This document shows positions 9,149 through 19,137 of a DNA stretch of 64,000 bases, piece after piece. A program made the position numbers and the translations under genes. Under the pieces are notes generated by a model. It was given only the letters and a program-made list of their open reading frames with translations, was not told the DNA's origin and did no database searches. Source of the DNA: Mesorhizobium sp. YIM 152430 (GTDB lineage Bacteria > Pseudomonadota > Alphaproteobacteria > Rhizobiales > Rhizobiaceae); assembly GCF_029210365.1 (NCBI RefSeq), contig NZ_JARGES010000055.1:124001-188000 (forward strand), in the 5' to 3' direction. The first letter of the stretch is position 1. Every line of letters begins with the position of its first letter.

Positions 9149-9750
9149 CGTCTCGCCCGTCCTGCTTCGAAGCGGTCGCTTGGCGACAAGGATGCCTTGA
9201 GTGGTAGCCCGACGTGGTTAATCAATCCTTGTTCGAACCCGGCCGCATCGTCCGATTCTGCATTGGCTGGGGTGAAAATTAAGTTTCGGAAATCAGGGTT
9301 GCCTTGGAAGCCGTCAAATCATAAAAGCATGGCAGGACATTTGCGACGTCCGTAAAAGGTTGCGCTGACGCGCAAGCGGCGGAATTTTCCTCCCTCTCCT
9401 GATGCGGTGCATCTGTCCGAACAGAATTCTTCGGCATGTCGGCTCAACCCCGTGCCGTTTGGAAAACGGCTGGGATGATCCCGTGCCGGCTCTTGAACGA
9501 GCAAATCGCAGTTGGTCCGGCGACCGCCGGGCCTTGGTTCAGAAAGGATCCGCAGGCTGTAGCATGGCTTCCGACACAATCAGGCTCTCGACCGCATTTG
9601 ACCGCGCCTTAACGGCAGCGGGCGGCCAGCCTCTCGCGTCACGCCAGCAGTCTCGGCTCCCCCTTTTATCCGGCACGACATTCCCGCCTCCACGGCGCGG
9701 CGCTACCACGACCTCCCCTCGGGCGGTGCGTGCCGGGGAGACTCATCAAA
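9149..9750 (+). promoter_or_regulatory. Long structured leader/promoter region between amiC and rne
   Basis: About 600 bases without a convincing gene. It must hold the divergent amiC and rne promoters. A loose sigma-70 candidate is TTGCCT, 17 bases, TAAAAG near 9300. Several local stems are visible, including TTGCGC/GCGCAA at about 9359-9374 and a CCGGC/GCCGG stem near 9518. RNase E is commonly autoregulated through a long 5' leader in enterobacteria; the same is plausible here but not shown. Short ORFs in it lack ribosome sites and recognisable products. Confidence 0.4.
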
Positions 9751-12555
9751 ATGCCCAACAAAATGCTTATCGATGCCTCCCACCAGGAGGAGACGCGGGT
9801 CGTCGTCGTTCGCGGCAACCGCATTGAAGAGTTCGATTTCGAATCCCAGGATAAGAAGCAGCTCAAAGGCAATATCTATCTGGCCCGCGTAACGCGGGTC
9901 GAGCCTTCGCTTCAGGCGGCTTTCGTGGAGTATGGCGGCAATCGCCACGGCTTCCTCGCCTTCTCTGAAATCCACCCCGACTATTACCAGATCCCCGTCG
10001 CCGACCGGCAGGCGCTGCTGCGCGCAGAAGCGGAAGCTGCCGCCAATTCGGACGATGACGAAGAGGACGAGGATGGCAATGGCCGCAATCGTCGCCGTCG
10101 CCGTTCGGGCAAGAGCCGCGACCGCGCCAGCCAGAAGACATCGGCCGACACGAACGACGGCGAGGAGAACGAAGCCGCGGACGAGGCATCCGGCGAAGAG
10201 GAAGCCGGTCAGGCGATGGCCGAAAGCGTGGCTTCGGACGTCGTTTCCGAAGAGGCGCCGGCAGCCGAATCCGACGACGACGACCTTCGTCCCGGCCGCA
10301 ACGGCGATAACGGCCATGACGACGAACAGATCGAATCCGTCGGCGCCGAGGATGCGATCGAGGAAGCGGCCGCGCGCCGCCGGCCCGTCCGCAAACACTA
10401 CAAGATTCAGGAAGTCATCAAGCGCCGGCAGATCCTGCTCGTCCAGGTCGTCAAGGAAGAGCGCGGCAACAAGGGCGCGGCGCTGACCACCTATCTCTCG
10501 CTCGCCGGCCGCTATTCGGTGCTGATGCCGAACACGGCGCGCGGCGGCGGCATTTCCCGCAAGATCACCAATGCGGCCGACCGCAAGCGCTTGAAGTCCG
10601 TCGTGGAGGATCTGAACGTGCCTGACGGCATGGGCGTCATCCTGCGCACGGCCGGCGAGAGCCGCACCAAGGCCGAGATCAAGCGCGACTACGAATATCT
10701 GATGCGCATGTGGGAAAACGTGCGCGGCCTGACCTTGCAATCGACCGCGCCCGCCCTCGTCTACGAGGAAGGCTCGCTGATCAAGCGCTCGATCCGCGAC
10801 CTCTACAACAAGGACATCGACCAGATCATGGTCGCCGGCGAGGACGGCTATCGCGAGGCCAAGGACTTCATGCGTATGCTGATGCCCAGCCACGCCAAGA
10901 TGGTCCAGCCCTATCGCGATTCGGTTCCGATCTTCGCACGCAACGGCATCGAGGCGCAGCTCGACAAGATGGTCCAGCCGCAGGTGACGCTGAAGTCCGG
11001 CGGTTACGTCATCATCAACCAGACCGAGGCGCTGGTTGCCATCGACGTCAATTCGGGCCGCTCGACGCGCGAGCACTCCATCGAGGACACCGCGCTCCAG
11101 ACCAATCTGGAAGCGGCCGAGGAAGTCGCCCGCCAGTTGCGCCTGCGCGATCTTGCCGGCCTGATCGTCATCGACTTCATCGACATGGAGGAGAACCGAA
11201 ACAACCGGGCGGTCGAGAAGAAACTCAAGGAGTGCCTGAAGAACGATCGTGCCCGCATCCAGGTCGGCCGTATCTCGCATTTCGGCCTTCTGGAAATGTC
11301 GCGCCAACGCATCCGTGCCTCGGTGCTCGATTCCACCATGCAGCCCTGCCCGCATTGCGGCGGCACCGGCCATGTGCGCTCCGAATCGTCGGTCGCCCTG
11401 CTCGTCGTCCGTGCGATCGAGGAATATCTGCTCAAGGATTCGCGCTGCCACATCACGGTGCGCACGCCGGCCTCGACCGCGCTCTACGTGCTCAATCACA
11501 AGCGCGCCACGCTCGCCGACCTCGAGCGCCGCTTCGATCTGACGATCACCATCGAGGCGGACGAGGAGGTCGGCTCGCAATATTACGTTATCGCGCGCGG
11601 CGCTCAGATCGAGCGCCCGGAAGGCTACAAGGCTCCGACCCTGCCGGCCGCCGCCCCGACGGTGGACGACGAGGCGGAAGCGGCCAAGGACGAAGCCGCT
11701 GCTGCCGCGGCAGCCGCTCTTGCCGATGCGGACGACGAGGACGGCGACGTCGTGGCCAAACCGCAGCCCGTCGCAGAGCGCGACACCGCTCACTCCACGT
11801 CGGACGAGGACGGCAATCGCGATCGCAAGAAGCGCCGCCGTCGTCGTCGTCGCGGACGTGACCGCGAGACCAACGGCGAAGCCGGCCATGTCGAGACGGC
11901 GGCCGCCGACCTCGGCGACGAGGAGGCCGCCGATGCGGCAGCAGCAATCGGCGCGGACGATAGCCAGGATGAGGACAGCGAGGCCGGCCGCAAGAAGCGC
12001 CGCCGCGGCAAGCGCGGTGGACGTCGCAATCGCCGCGACGATGCCGAAGTTTCGGCCGAAACGACCCCGAGCGGGGCAAGCGAAGGTGATGCGGCGAACG
12101 ACGTCGACAGCGAGGCGATGACGGCTGTCGAGGCCGCCGCTTCCGTCGAACCCGTTGCCGATGAGGCCGTCGCTGCCGAGGAACCCCCGGTCGAAGACGC
12201 TCCGAAGCCGAAGAAGGCCCGTGCGCCGCGCAAGAGCCGCGCCAAGGCCGCGACGGGCGATGCCGTTTTGGAACCGGCCGCTCCCGAAGCGGCAGCCGCC
12301 GTGGCGGACAATTCGGAAAAGCCGACGCCGAAGAAGCGCGCCCCCCGCCGCAAGAAGGTCGCCGAGGAGGCCGCCGCAGTGCCCGAAATCGCCACGGCCG
12401 AAATCGCAGCCGAGCCGATTTCCGCTCCCCAGACCGTCAAGCCGGCTGCACCGGTCGCCCCTGTCGTCCAGTCGCTCACCCCCGAGGGCGAGGTGACGAC
12501 GCCGGAGGACAAGCCGCGACGGCAAGGCTGGTGGCAGCGCAAGGGGTTCTTCTAG
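9751..12555 (+). CDS. rne: Ribonuclease E/G, RNase E type
   Basis: 934 residues from ATG 9751 (MPNKMLIDASH), with GGGGAG upstream; a GTG at 9730 is in frame but gives an atypical start. Endoribonuclease of the RNA degradosome and of rRNA/tRNA processing. The S1 region (about 35-250) is interrupted by an acidic insertion near 90-220, as in other alphaproteobacteria. Catalytic Asp432 (AIDVNSG) and Asp475 (VIDFIDME) keep the 43-residue spacing of E. coli D303/D346, and the zinc-link CPHCGGTG begins at Cys533. The C-terminal 300 residues are disordered, alternating Arg-rich RNA-binding blocks (KKRRRRRRRG) with acidic and Ala/Pro-rich stretches that act as degradosome scaffold. Confidence 0.96.
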   Translation: MPNKMLIDASHQEETRVVVVRGNRIEEFDFESQDKKQLKGNIYLARVTRVEPSLQAAFVEYGGNRHGFLAFSEIHPDYYQIPVADRQALLRAEAEAAANSDDDEEDEDGNGRNRRRRRSGKSRDRASQKTSADTNDGEENEAADEASGEEEAGQAMAESVASDVVSEEAPAAESDDDDLRPGRNGDNGHDDEQIESVGAEDAIEEAAARRRPVRKHYKIQEVIKRRQILLVQVVKEERGNKGAALTTYLSLAGRYSVLMPNTARGGGISRKITNAADRKRLKSVVEDLNVPDGMGVILRTAGESRTKAEIKRDYEYLMRMWENVRGLTLQSTAPALVYEEGSLIKRSIRDLYNKDIDQIMVAGEDGYREAKDFMRMLMPSHAKMVQPYRDSVPIFARNGIEAQLDKMVQPQVTLKSGGYVIINQTEALVAIDVNSGRSTREHSIEDTALQTNLEAAEEVARQLRLRDLAGLIVIDFIDMEENRNNRAVEKKLKECLKNDRARIQVGRISHFGLLEMSRQRIRASVLDSTMQPCPHCGGTGHVRSESSVALLVVRAIEEYLLKDSRCHITVRTPASTALYVLNHKRATLADLERRFDLTITIEADEEVGSQYYVIARGAQIERPEGYKAPTLPAAAPTVDDEAEAAKDEAAAAAAAALADADDEDGDVVAKPQPVAERDTAHSTSDEDGNRDRKKRRRRRRRGRDRETNGEAGHVETAAADLGDEEAADAAAAIGADDSQDEDSEAGRKKRRRGKRGGRRNRRDDAEVSAETTPSGASEGDAANDVDSEAMTAVEAAASVEPVADEAVAAEEPPVEDAPKPKKARAPRKSRAKAATGDAVLEPAAPEAAAAVADNSEKPTPKKRAPRRKKVAEEAAAVPEIATAEIAAEPISAPQTVKPAAPVAPVVQSLTPEGEVTTPEDKPRRQGWWQRKGFF

Positions 12556-12565
12556 AATCAAGTGA

Positions 12566-12594
12566 AAAAGCCGGCGATCTTGCCGGCTTTTTTC
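12566..12594. terminator. Terminator after rne
   Basis: Ten-base perfect stem AAAAGCCGGC / GCCGGCTTTT with a GATCTT loop, flanked by A- and T-runs; it probably also serves the convergent aminotransferase gene that ends at 12595. Confidence 0.88.
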
Positions 12595-13755
12595 TTATCC
12601 GAGCCATCGGGTCAGGCGGCGGATCGCCTCTGCGATGTCGTCACTGCTGCCGGCATAGGAAAACCGCATGTAGCGATTGCCCTCGAACGGATCGAAGTCA
12701 CGCCCCGGTGTCGCGGCGACGCCCGCCTCGTCCAGCATCGTCGCCGCGAACGCCATGCTGTCGTTGGAATGCCGCGTGACGTCGCAATAGGCGTAGAAGG
12801 CGCCGTCCATCGGTGCGGCGAAGGCAAGGCCGAGCCGGGGCAGCGCCTCGGCAAGCATCGCGCGGTTGGCGAGATAGCGCTCGCGAACGGCGTCCAGTTC
12901 GTCGGTCGCCTCGAAGGCGCGTGCGGCTGCGATCTGCGACAGGTCGGGCGCGGAGATGTAGAGGCTTTGCTGGATGCGCTCGAGGGCGCGCACGAGTCGC
13001 TGCGGCGCGACCATCCAGCCGATCCGCCACCCGGTCATGCAGTAATATTTGGAGAAGGAGTTGATCACCGTCACGTCGTCGTCGAAGGTGAGCGCGGTGA
13101 CGTCGTCGGCCGTGTAGCAGAGCCGGTGATAGATTTCGTCCGAGATGGTGCGGATGCCCATGTCCTTCGCCGCCTCGACGAGGGCCTTGAGTTCGTCGGC
13201 AGGGATCACCGCACCGCTCGGGTTCGCCGGGCTGGCGAAGAGCAGACCCTTGAGCCCTTCCTTGCGATGAACGCGCTCCAGCGATGCGGCTGTCAGCCAG
13301 GCCGCGCCCTCGAGGTCGATCTCGACGACCTCGATTCCGAGCGCCTTCATGATGTTGCGGTAGGCCGGATAGCCCGGAACGGTGATGGCCACCTTGTCGT
13401 CCGGATCGAACATGGCAAGGAAGGCGAGGTTGAAGCCGGCCGAGGACCCGGTCGTCACCACCACGCGGTCCGCCGGCACGTCGAGCCCGTAATGGTCGCG
13501 ATAGTGGCCGGAAATCGCCTGCCGCAATTCCGCTCTTCCGAGCGCGTCCGTATAGCCGAGGGCGCCGGCCGCGAGTGCCTGGGTGGCCGCCTCGCGAACG
13601 CTCCGCGGCGCAGGGTCGGAAGGCTGGCCGACCGCGAGCGACACCACCCTTCGCCCCGCCGCACGCAACGCATTGGCGCGCGCGAGCACATCCATGGCAT
13701 GGAACGGCTCGACGTCGGAGCGGCGGGAAACGAGGATCGGCGACAAGGCTGGCAA
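12595..13755 (-). CDS. Pyridoxal-phosphate aminotransferase, class I/II
   Basis: 386 residues, fold type I. The PLP-binding lysine is in SFSKYYCMTGWRIGW, with the cofactor motifs SPANPSG, DEIYH and the C-terminal substrate-binding Arg in MRFSYAG. The start is uncertain: TTG at 13755 gives MPALSP, but GGAG is better spaced for the TTG three codons later (13746). The family covers aspartate, aromatic and branched-chain transaminases; the sequence alone does not choose among them. It is convergent to rne and divergent from the M48 protease gene. Confidence 0.85.
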   Translation of the reverse strand: MPALSPILVSRRSDVEPFHAMDVLARANALRAAGRRVVSLAVGQPSDPAPRSVREAATQALAAGALGYTDALGRAELRQAISGHYRDHYGLDVPADRVVVTTGSSAGFNLAFLAMFDPDDKVAITVPGYPAYRNIMKALGIEVVEIDLEGAAWLTAASLERVHRKEGLKGLLFASPANPSGAVIPADELKALVEAAKDMGIRTISDEIYHRLCYTADDVTALTFDDDVTVINSFSKYYCMTGWRIGWMVAPQRLVRALERIQQSLYISAPDLSQIAAARAFEATDELDAVRERYLANRAMLAEALPRLGLAFAAPMDGAFYAYCDVTRHSNDSMAFAATMLDEAGVAATPGRDFDPFEGNRYMRFSYAGSSDDIAEAIRRLTRWLG

Positions 13756-13889
13756 CTCCGGCAGTCGGTCAGGGGCCGCACAAATGCCCGATTGATATGG
13801 GGATCACAAGTCCACGAGCCGCACCGGTCCGTGCTTTTCATCGCCGCCCGGCTCGACTAGGGATAGACACGTTCGTCTAGGGAATCGCC

Positions 13890-15263
13890 ATGTTTCTGTC
13901 CGCCAGACGCGTCTGCAAGTCCCTTCTGACCGGTCTTGTCGCCGCTCAGATCGCTTTCGCGCCCATGTCTTCGGCGCACGCGCAACGCAGCGTACCGGTC
14001 GTCCGCGATGCCGAGATCGAGGCGCTGGTGCGCGACTATGCACGCCCGATCCTCGAGGCCGCCGGCCTTTCGCGCTCCGGTATCGAGATCATTTTGGTCA
14101 ACGATCCAGCCTTCAACGCCTTCGTCGCCGGCCGGCGCATGTTCATCAACACCGGCGCCCTGCTCCAGTCCGAGACGCCGAACGAGATCATCGGCGTAAT
14201 CGCGCATGAGGCGGGGCACATCGCCGGCGGCCACCAGCAGCGCCTGCGCGACCAGCTCGAAGCCGCGCAGACCATGGCCGTCGTCGCCGGCCTGATCGGC
14301 ATCGGCGCAGCCGTCGGCGGCGCGGCCAGCGGCACCGGCGGCCTGGCGCAGGCAGGCGCCGGCCTTGCCATTGGCGGTGGCGAAGTCGCGCGGCGCGGCC
14401 TCTTGAGCTACCAGCGCACCGAAGAGATCACGGCCGACCGCTCCGCCATCACCTATTTGGAGAAGACCGGCCAGTCGGCCCGCGGCATGGTCCGCACCTT
14501 CGAACGCATGGCGAGCGGGCTGGCGCTGGCGGGCCGCCAGATCGACCCCTACCAGATCAGCCACCCGCTGCCGCGCGAGCGCATCCAGAACGTTCAGGAA
14601 CTGGCGCTGGCCAGCCCCTACTACAATCGTGAAGATCCGCCCGCGCTGCAAAGGCGCCACGACATGATGCGCGCCAAGATTGCGGCACACACGCAAGGGC
14701 AGTCCGCCACGTCGCGGCTCTTTCGCGACACGCAAGGGATCGCCGCGCGCTATGGCGATGCGATCGTGACCCATCTTTCCGGCTCCCCCTCGGCCGCCTT
14801 GCAAAAGGTCGATGCCCTGGTCGCGGCCGAGCCGAACAATCCCTACTTCCACGAACTGCGCGGCGAAATCCTGATCCGCGCCAACCGGCCGCAGGACGCC
14901 GTTAGCGCCTTCGAGCGCGCCGCCAGGCTCGACGCCTCGAATTCCGGCTTCATGCAGTTCGGCCTCGGCCAGGCACTGCTCGCCGCCGGCGGGCCCGATG
15001 CCGCAAGCCGAGCGGTAGACGCCTTGACGCAAGGGCTGGCGCGCGCGCCGGAATATGTCACCGCCTATCGCTATCTGGCGCAAGCCTATGGCCAGATGGG
15101 GGAAATCGCCGAAGCGGAGCTTGCGACGGCGGAAGGTCACTATTACAGCGGCAATTTCCGCGAGGCGCGCCAGTTCGCCGCGCGCGCCCAGTCGCGGCTG
15201 ATGCCGGGCTCGCCCAGCCATGTGCGTGCGCAGGACATCATCAATCAGAGGCCGGCCAATTGA
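13890..15263 (+). CDS. Periplasmic M48 zinc metalloprotease with TPR tail (BepA-like)
   Basis: 457 residues with a Sec signal peptide cleaved about residue 31 (AHA-Q). The gluzincin site is complete: HEAGH at 106-110 and the third ligand Glu179 in EEITAD. A Gly/Ala-rich hydrophobic segment (about 128-168) follows the active site. The C-terminal third (about 300-440) is made of TPR repeats, as in BepA/YfgC, which degrades stalled outer-membrane assembly intermediates. AGGGAA precedes the ATG. The gene ends 22 bases before the DsbA-like gene, so the two are probably cotranscribed and both act on periplasmic protein quality. Confidence 0.92.
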   Translation: MFLSARRVCKSLLTGLVAAQIAFAPMSSAHAQRSVPVVRDAEIEALVRDYARPILEAAGLSRSGIEIILVNDPAFNAFVAGRRMFINTGALLQSETPNEIIGVIAHEAGHIAGGHQQRLRDQLEAAQTMAVVAGLIGIGAAVGGAASGTGGLAQAGAGLAIGGGEVARRGLLSYQRTEEITADRSAITYLEKTGQSARGMVRTFERMASGLALAGRQIDPYQISHPLPRERIQNVQELALASPYYNREDPPALQRRHDMMRAKIAAHTQGQSATSRLFRDTQGIAARYGDAIVTHLSGSPSAALQKVDALVAAEPNNPYFHELRGEILIRANRPQDAVSAFERAARLDASNSGFMQFGLGQALLAAGGPDAASRAVDALTQGLARAPEYVTAYRYLAQAYGQMGEIAEAELATAEGHYYSGNFREARQFAARAQSRLMPGSPSHVRAQDIINQRPAN

Positions 15264-15285
15264 CCGGCCGCAAGAAGGAACCGAA

Positions 15286-16086
15286 ATGAACGCTTTGATC
15301 CCTGCCGCCGCTCTCGGTGCCGTCATCGCCCTAGCAATGGGCGCTGCCGGCTATGTCGCCGGCTCGTCGTCGACGGCTTCAGTGCCGGTCGCTGCCACCG
15401 GAGCGGCATCGGCCGCACCGGACCGCGCCGCGGTCGAGGCGATCGTGCGCGACTATCTCGTCGCCAATCCGGAGATCATGATCGAGGTCCAGCAGGCGCT
15501 CGAAACACGCCAGGCCGAAACGCAGCGCCTCGCACAGACCGAAATCATTCGCTCCGCCGAAAACGAAATCTTCAACGCCGCTTATGACGGCGTCATCGGC
15601 AATCCCGACGGTGATATCACCATCGTCGAGTTCTTCGATTACAATTGCGGCTACTGCAAGAGAGCATTGCAGGACATGGAAGCCTTGGTCGAGGCCAATC
15701 CCGACCTGCGCTTCGTCTTGAAGGAGTTCCCGATCCTCGGGCCGGACTCGCAGCGCGCCCATATCGTCTCCATGGCCTTTCGCAACCTGCTGCCCGAAAA
15801 TTACGGCGCGTTCCACAGCGACCTTCTCGCCGGCGAAGCCCGCGTGACGGAGGACGAGGCGATCCTTGCCGCCGTCTCGCACGGTGCGGACGAGGCAACC
15901 CTGCGTCAGGAGATGCAGAACCCCGACATCATCGCCGCCTTCCAGGCGACCTACGCGCTGGCCGAGCAGCTCTCCATCACCGGCACGCCATCCTACGTGG
16001 TGGGCAACGAAGTCGTCTTCGGCGCCATGGGTCAGGAGGTATTGGCCGAGAAGATCGAGCAGGTTCGGGCCGAAAACCCTTCCTGA
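15286..16086 (+). CDS. DsbA-family thiol:disulfide oxidoreductase
   Basis: 266 residues from ATG 15286, with AAGGA upstream. An N-terminal hydrophobic segment (about 3-25) is a signal or anchor. A helical extension (about 45-100) precedes the thioredoxin fold, as in ScsC/Com1-like DsbA proteins that oligomerise through this part. The active site is Cys121-Gly-Tyr-Cys124 ([12 protein letters not shown]) and the cis-proline loop is GTPSYVVG. It introduces or shuffles disulfides in exported proteins. It forms a pair with the upstream M48 protease. Confidence 0.9.
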   Translation: MNALIPAAALGAVIALAMGAAGYVAGSSSTASVPVAATGAASAAPDRAAVEAIVRDYLVANPEIMIEVQQALETRQAETQRLAQTEIIRSAENEIFNAAYDGVIGNPDGDITIVEFFDYNCGYCKRALQDMEALVEANPDLRFVLKEFPILGPDSQRAHIVSMAFRNLLPENYGAFHSDLLAGEARVTEDEAILAAVSHGADEATLRQEMQNPDIIAAFQATYALAEQLSITGTPSYVVGNEVVFGAMGQEVLAEKIEQVRAENPS

Positions 16087-16141
16087 TCAAGTTTTCGACA
16101 TGTTTGTCGCCTGTTGAAGCTGTCCACACGCCTCGCAGCCT

Positions 16142-16169
16142 TTGCGTTGCGGAACAAGGCGACTATAGA
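16142..16169 (+). promoter_or_regulatory. Candidate sigma-70 promoter for aroQ-accB-accC-aat
   Basis: TTGCGT (16142-16147), 16-base spacer, TATAGA (16164-16169), 43 bases before the aroQ start and downstream of the dsbA-like stop. The fit is moderate. Confidence 0.4.
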
Positions 16170-16211
16170 GGGTGCGTCGCGCAGAAAAGCGCGCCGCGTG
16201 GAAATGTCCGA

Positions 16212-16646
16212 ATGCCCAAGAACATCCTGATCCTCAACGGCCCGAACCTCAACATGCTTGGCAAGCGCGAGCCCGGAATCTACGGGTCCAAGACGCTTGC
16301 AGACATCGAGGTCGATTGCCGTACCGCAGCGGAAAGACTGGGATACGGGCTCGATTTCCGCCAGTCCAATCTGGAAGGCGAACTGGTCACCTGGATTCAG
16401 GGCGCGCCTGACCACGCGGTCGGACTCGTCATCAATCCTGCCGGATATGGCCACACCTCGATCGCCATGCACGACGCGCTGCGGCTCTTGTCGATGCCGA
16501 TCGTCGAGGTCCATCTGTCCAATATCCATGCACGCGAGGAATTCCGTCACAAGACCATGGTGGCGCCGGTCGCAACCGGCATGATCTGCGGCTTCGGCCC
16601 GATCGGCTACACCCTGGCGCTACAGGCACTTGCCGCCCGGCTTTGA
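16212..16646 (+). CDS. aroQ: 3-dehydroquinate dehydratase, type II
   Basis: 144 residues, the usual type II length. It dehydrates 3-dehydroquinate to 3-dehydroshikimate in the shikimate pathway; the enzyme is a cytosolic dodecamer. All catalytic residues are in place: Tyr24 on the mobile loop (GKREPGIYG), Asn75, His81, His101 ([12 protein letters not shown]) and Arg112. It is the first gene of the aroQ-accB-accC-aat run; the next start is 31 bases downstream. Confidence 0.96.
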   Translation: MPKNILILNGPNLNMLGKREPGIYGSKTLADIEVDCRTAAERLGYGLDFRQSNLEGELVTWIQGAPDHAVGLVINPAGYGHTSIAMHDALRLLSMPIVEVHLSNIHAREEFRHKTMVAPVATGMICGFGPIGYTLALQALAARL

Positions 16647-16677
16647 CCGGAGAAAACCAAGAAAAAGGGCGAAATCA

Positions 16678-17151
16678 ATGTCGACCAAGAAAGCCGGCGT
16701 AGACCAGCAACTGATCCGCGACCTGGCGGGCATCCTGAACGATACCAATCTGTCCGAGATCGAGATCGAACAGGACGATCTGCGTATTCGCGTGTCGCGT
16801 CAGGCCCCGGCGCCGGTTCAAGCCTACGCGCCCGCCATTGCGCCTGCTCCGGCCAATCATCCGGTGCCCGCCGCCACCGAGGACCGGCCTGCCGCTCCGG
16901 GAGCCTCCGACCCGGCGCGCAATGCGGTTCCCTCTCCGATGGTCGGCACCGCATACCTGTCGCCGGCGCCCGGCGCCCGTCCCTTCATCGAAGTGGGCCA
17001 GGCGATCAAGGAAGGCCAGACGCTCCTCATCATCGAGGCGATGAAGACGATGAACCAAATTCCCGCGCCGCGATCCGGCAAGATCACCGCGATCCTTTGC
17101 GAGGACGCGCAGCCGGTCGAATTCGGAGAGCCGCTGGTCGTGATCGAATAG
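16678..17151 (+). CDS. accB: Biotin carboxyl carrier protein of acetyl-CoA carboxylase
   Basis: 157 residues. A helical N-terminus (about 8-40) contacts biotin carboxylase, a Pro/Ala-rich flexible linker (about 43-80) follows, and the biotinyl domain (about 84-157) carries the modified Lys123 in [16 protein letters not shown] replaces the commoner MKMM around the lysine, a change also seen in other alphaproteobacteria. It carries the carboxyl group between AccC and the carboxyltransferase in the first step of fatty-acid synthesis. accC starts nine bases after its stop. Confidence 0.96.
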   Translation: MSTKKAGVDQQLIRDLAGILNDTNLSEIEIEQDDLRIRVSRQAPAPVQAYAPAIAPAPANHPVPAATEDRPAAPGASDPARNAVPSPMVGTAYLSPAPGARPFIEVGQAIKEGQTLLIIEAMKTMNQIPAPRSGKITAILCEDAQPVEFGEPLVVIE

Positions 17152-17159
17152 GAGCGACC

Positions 17160-18503
17160 ATGTTTCAGAAGATCCTCATCGCCAATCGCGGCGAAATCGC
17201 GCTCCGCATCCTGCGCGCGGCCAAGGAACTCGGCATCCAGACCGTCGCCGTCCATTCGACGGCGGACGCCAACGCCATGCATGTGCGCCTTGCCGACGAG
17301 AGCGTGTGCATCGGGCCGCCGCCCTCGCGCGACAGCTATCTGAACATCCATCAGATCGTCGCTGCCTGCGAGATCACCGGCGCCGACGCCATTCATCCGG
17401 GCTACGGCTTCCTGTCCGAGAATGCCAAATTCGCCGACATCCTCGCCGCCCACAACATCACCTTCATCGGCCCTTCGGGCGACCATATCCGCGTGATGGG
17501 CGACAAGATCGAGGCCAAGCGCACCGCCAAGCGCCTCGGCATTCCGGTCGTTCCCGGGTCCGAGGGCGGCGTGACGGATGAGGGCGAAGCCAAGCGCATC
17601 GCCGCCGATATCGGCTACCCCGTCATCATCAAGGCATCGGCCGGCGGTGGCGGACGCGGCATGAAGGTCGCGCGCTCGGAGGACGAACTGTCGGTCGCTC
17701 TCCAGACCGCGCGCTCCGAAGCCGGCGCCGCCTTCGGCGACGACGCCGTCTATATCGAGAAATACCTCGAAAAGCCGCGCCATATCGAGGTGCAGGTGCT
17801 CGGCGACGGCCGCGGCAACGCCGTCCATCTCGGCGAGCGCGACTGCTCGCTCCAGCGGCGCCACCAGAAGGTATGGGAAGAAGCGACCTCGCCCGCCCTC
17901 AACGCCGCCGAGCGCTCCAAGATCGGCGAGACGGTGTCGAAGGCGGTCGGCGATCTCGGTTATTCCGGCGCCGGCACGATCGAGTTTCTCTACGAGAACG
18001 GCGAGTTCTACTTCATCGAGATGAACACCCGCCTGCAGGTCGAGCATCCGGTGACCGAAGCCATCACCGGCATCGATCTCGTCCACGAGCAGATCCGCGT
18101 CGCCTCCGGCAGCGGCCTGTCGGTCACGCAGGACGACATCCGCTTCAACGGCCACGCCATCGAGTGCCGCATCAATGCCGAGGACGCGCGCACCTTCGTG
18201 CCATCGCCCGGCACGGTGACGACGTTCCACACGCCGGGCGGGCTTGGCGTGCGCGTCGATTCCGCCGTCTATTCGGGCTACAAGATCCCACCCTACTACG
18301 ACAGCCTCATTGGTAAACTCATCGTACATGGCCGCAACCGCGTCGAGTGCATGATGCGCCTTCGCCGCGCGCTCGACGAGTTCGTCGTCGACGGCATCAA
18401 CACCACTTTGCCGCTCTTCCGCGACCTCGTCGGCAATCCGGACATCGCCAATGGCGACTACGACATCCACTGGCTGGAGAAGTATCTGGCCCAGAAGCCC
18501 TGA
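17160..18503 (+). CDS. accC: Biotin carboxylase subunit of acetyl-CoA carboxylase
   Basis: 447 residues, full length. ATP-grasp enzyme that carboxylates the biotin on AccB using bicarbonate and ATP. Visible motifs: N-terminal [13 protein letters not shown], the glycine-rich ATP loop [23 protein letters not shown], and the metal/catalytic block [18 protein letters not shown] lies five bases before the ATG. Cotranscribed with accB. Confidence 0.97.
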   Translation: MFQKILIANRGEIALRILRAAKELGIQTVAVHSTADANAMHVRLADESVCIGPPPSRDSYLNIHQIVAACEITGADAIHPGYGFLSENAKFADILAAHNITFIGPSGDHIRVMGDKIEAKRTAKRLGIPVVPGSEGGVTDEGEAKRIAADIGYPVIIKASAGGGGRGMKVARSEDELSVALQTARSEAGAAFGDDAVYIEKYLEKPRHIEVQVLGDGRGNAVHLGERDCSLQRRHQKVWEEATSPALNAAERSKIGETVSKAVGDLGYSGAGTIEFLYENGEFYFIEMNTRLQVEHPVTEAITGIDLVHEQIRVASGSGLSVTQDDIRFNGHAIECRINAEDARTFVPSPGTVTTFHTPGGLGVRVDSAVYSGYKIPPYYDSLIGKLIVHGRNRVECMMRLRRALDEFVVDGINTTLPLFRDLVGNPDIANGDYDIHWLEKYLAQKP

Positions 18504-18515
18504 GGGCGCCATAGG

Positions 18516-19130
18516 ATGAGCCGGCCCTTCGCTCCCGGTTTCACGATCCCGACCGACCTCCTGCTGCGTGCCTATGCGGCAGGAGTCTTCCCCATGGCGG
18601 AAAATGCCGGCGATCCGGAAATCTTCTGGGTTCGCCCGGAAATGCGCGGCATCCTGCCGCTCGACGATTTCCACACCCCGCGCAGCCTCGCCAGGACGGT
18701 CCGTCGCGCGCCGTTCGAAATCCGTTTCGACACCGATTTCGAGGCCGTCATCGCCGGCTGCGGCGCCGCCCGTCCCGGCCGCCCCAACACCTGGATCAAT
18801 CTGCCGATCCGCGCCGCCTACGCGCGTCTCTTCGCCATCGGCCATTGCCACACGGTCGAGGCATGGAAGGATGGCGCGCTCGTCGGCGGACTCTACGGCG
18901 TGACGCTCGGGCGCGTCTTCTTCGGCGAAAGCATGTTCAGTGTCGAACGCGATGCCTCGAAAGTCTGTCTCGTCGCGCTGGTCGAACGGCTTCGCGACCG
19001 GGGCTTCGACCTCCTGGACACGCAGTTCACCACCGAGCACCTGAAGCGATTCGGCGCGATCGACGTGCCGCGGCGCAAATACGAGACGATGCTGGAAAAG
19101 GCTCTGGACGGCGAGCCGGCAATCTTCTGA
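18516..19130 (+). CDS. aat: Leucyl/phenylalanyl-tRNA--protein transferase
   Basis: 204 residues. It adds Leu or Phe to N-terminal Arg/Lys of proteins, marking them for ClpAP (N-end rule). The family signature VFFGESMFS is intact, as is the [10 protein letters not shown] opening and the [15 protein letters not shown] block. It starts 12 bases after accC, completing the operon. Confidence 0.95.
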   Translation: MSRPFAPGFTIPTDLLLRAYAAGVFPMAENAGDPEIFWVRPEMRGILPLDDFHTPRSLARTVRRAPFEIRFDTDFEAVIAGCGAARPGRPNTWINLPIRAAYARLFAIGHCHTVEAWKDGALVGGLYGVTLGRVFFGESMFSVERDASKVCLVALVERLRDRGFDLLDTQFTTEHLKRFGAIDVPRRKYETMLEKALDGEPAIF

Positions 19131-19137
19131 GAGCCGT

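Noticed and set aside
9703-12561. 952-residue ORF on the minus strand opposite rne
   Set aside because: Antisense shadow of a fully supported RNase E gene; its repetitive sequence mirrors Glu/Arg/Ala codons of rne.
13856-13884. Direct repeat CTAGGGA before the M48 gene
   Set aside because: Two seven-base copies 13 bases apart, one of them serving as ribosome site; could be chance.
16857-19040. 727-residue minus-strand ORF over accB-accC-aat
   Set aside because: Antisense to three conserved genes.
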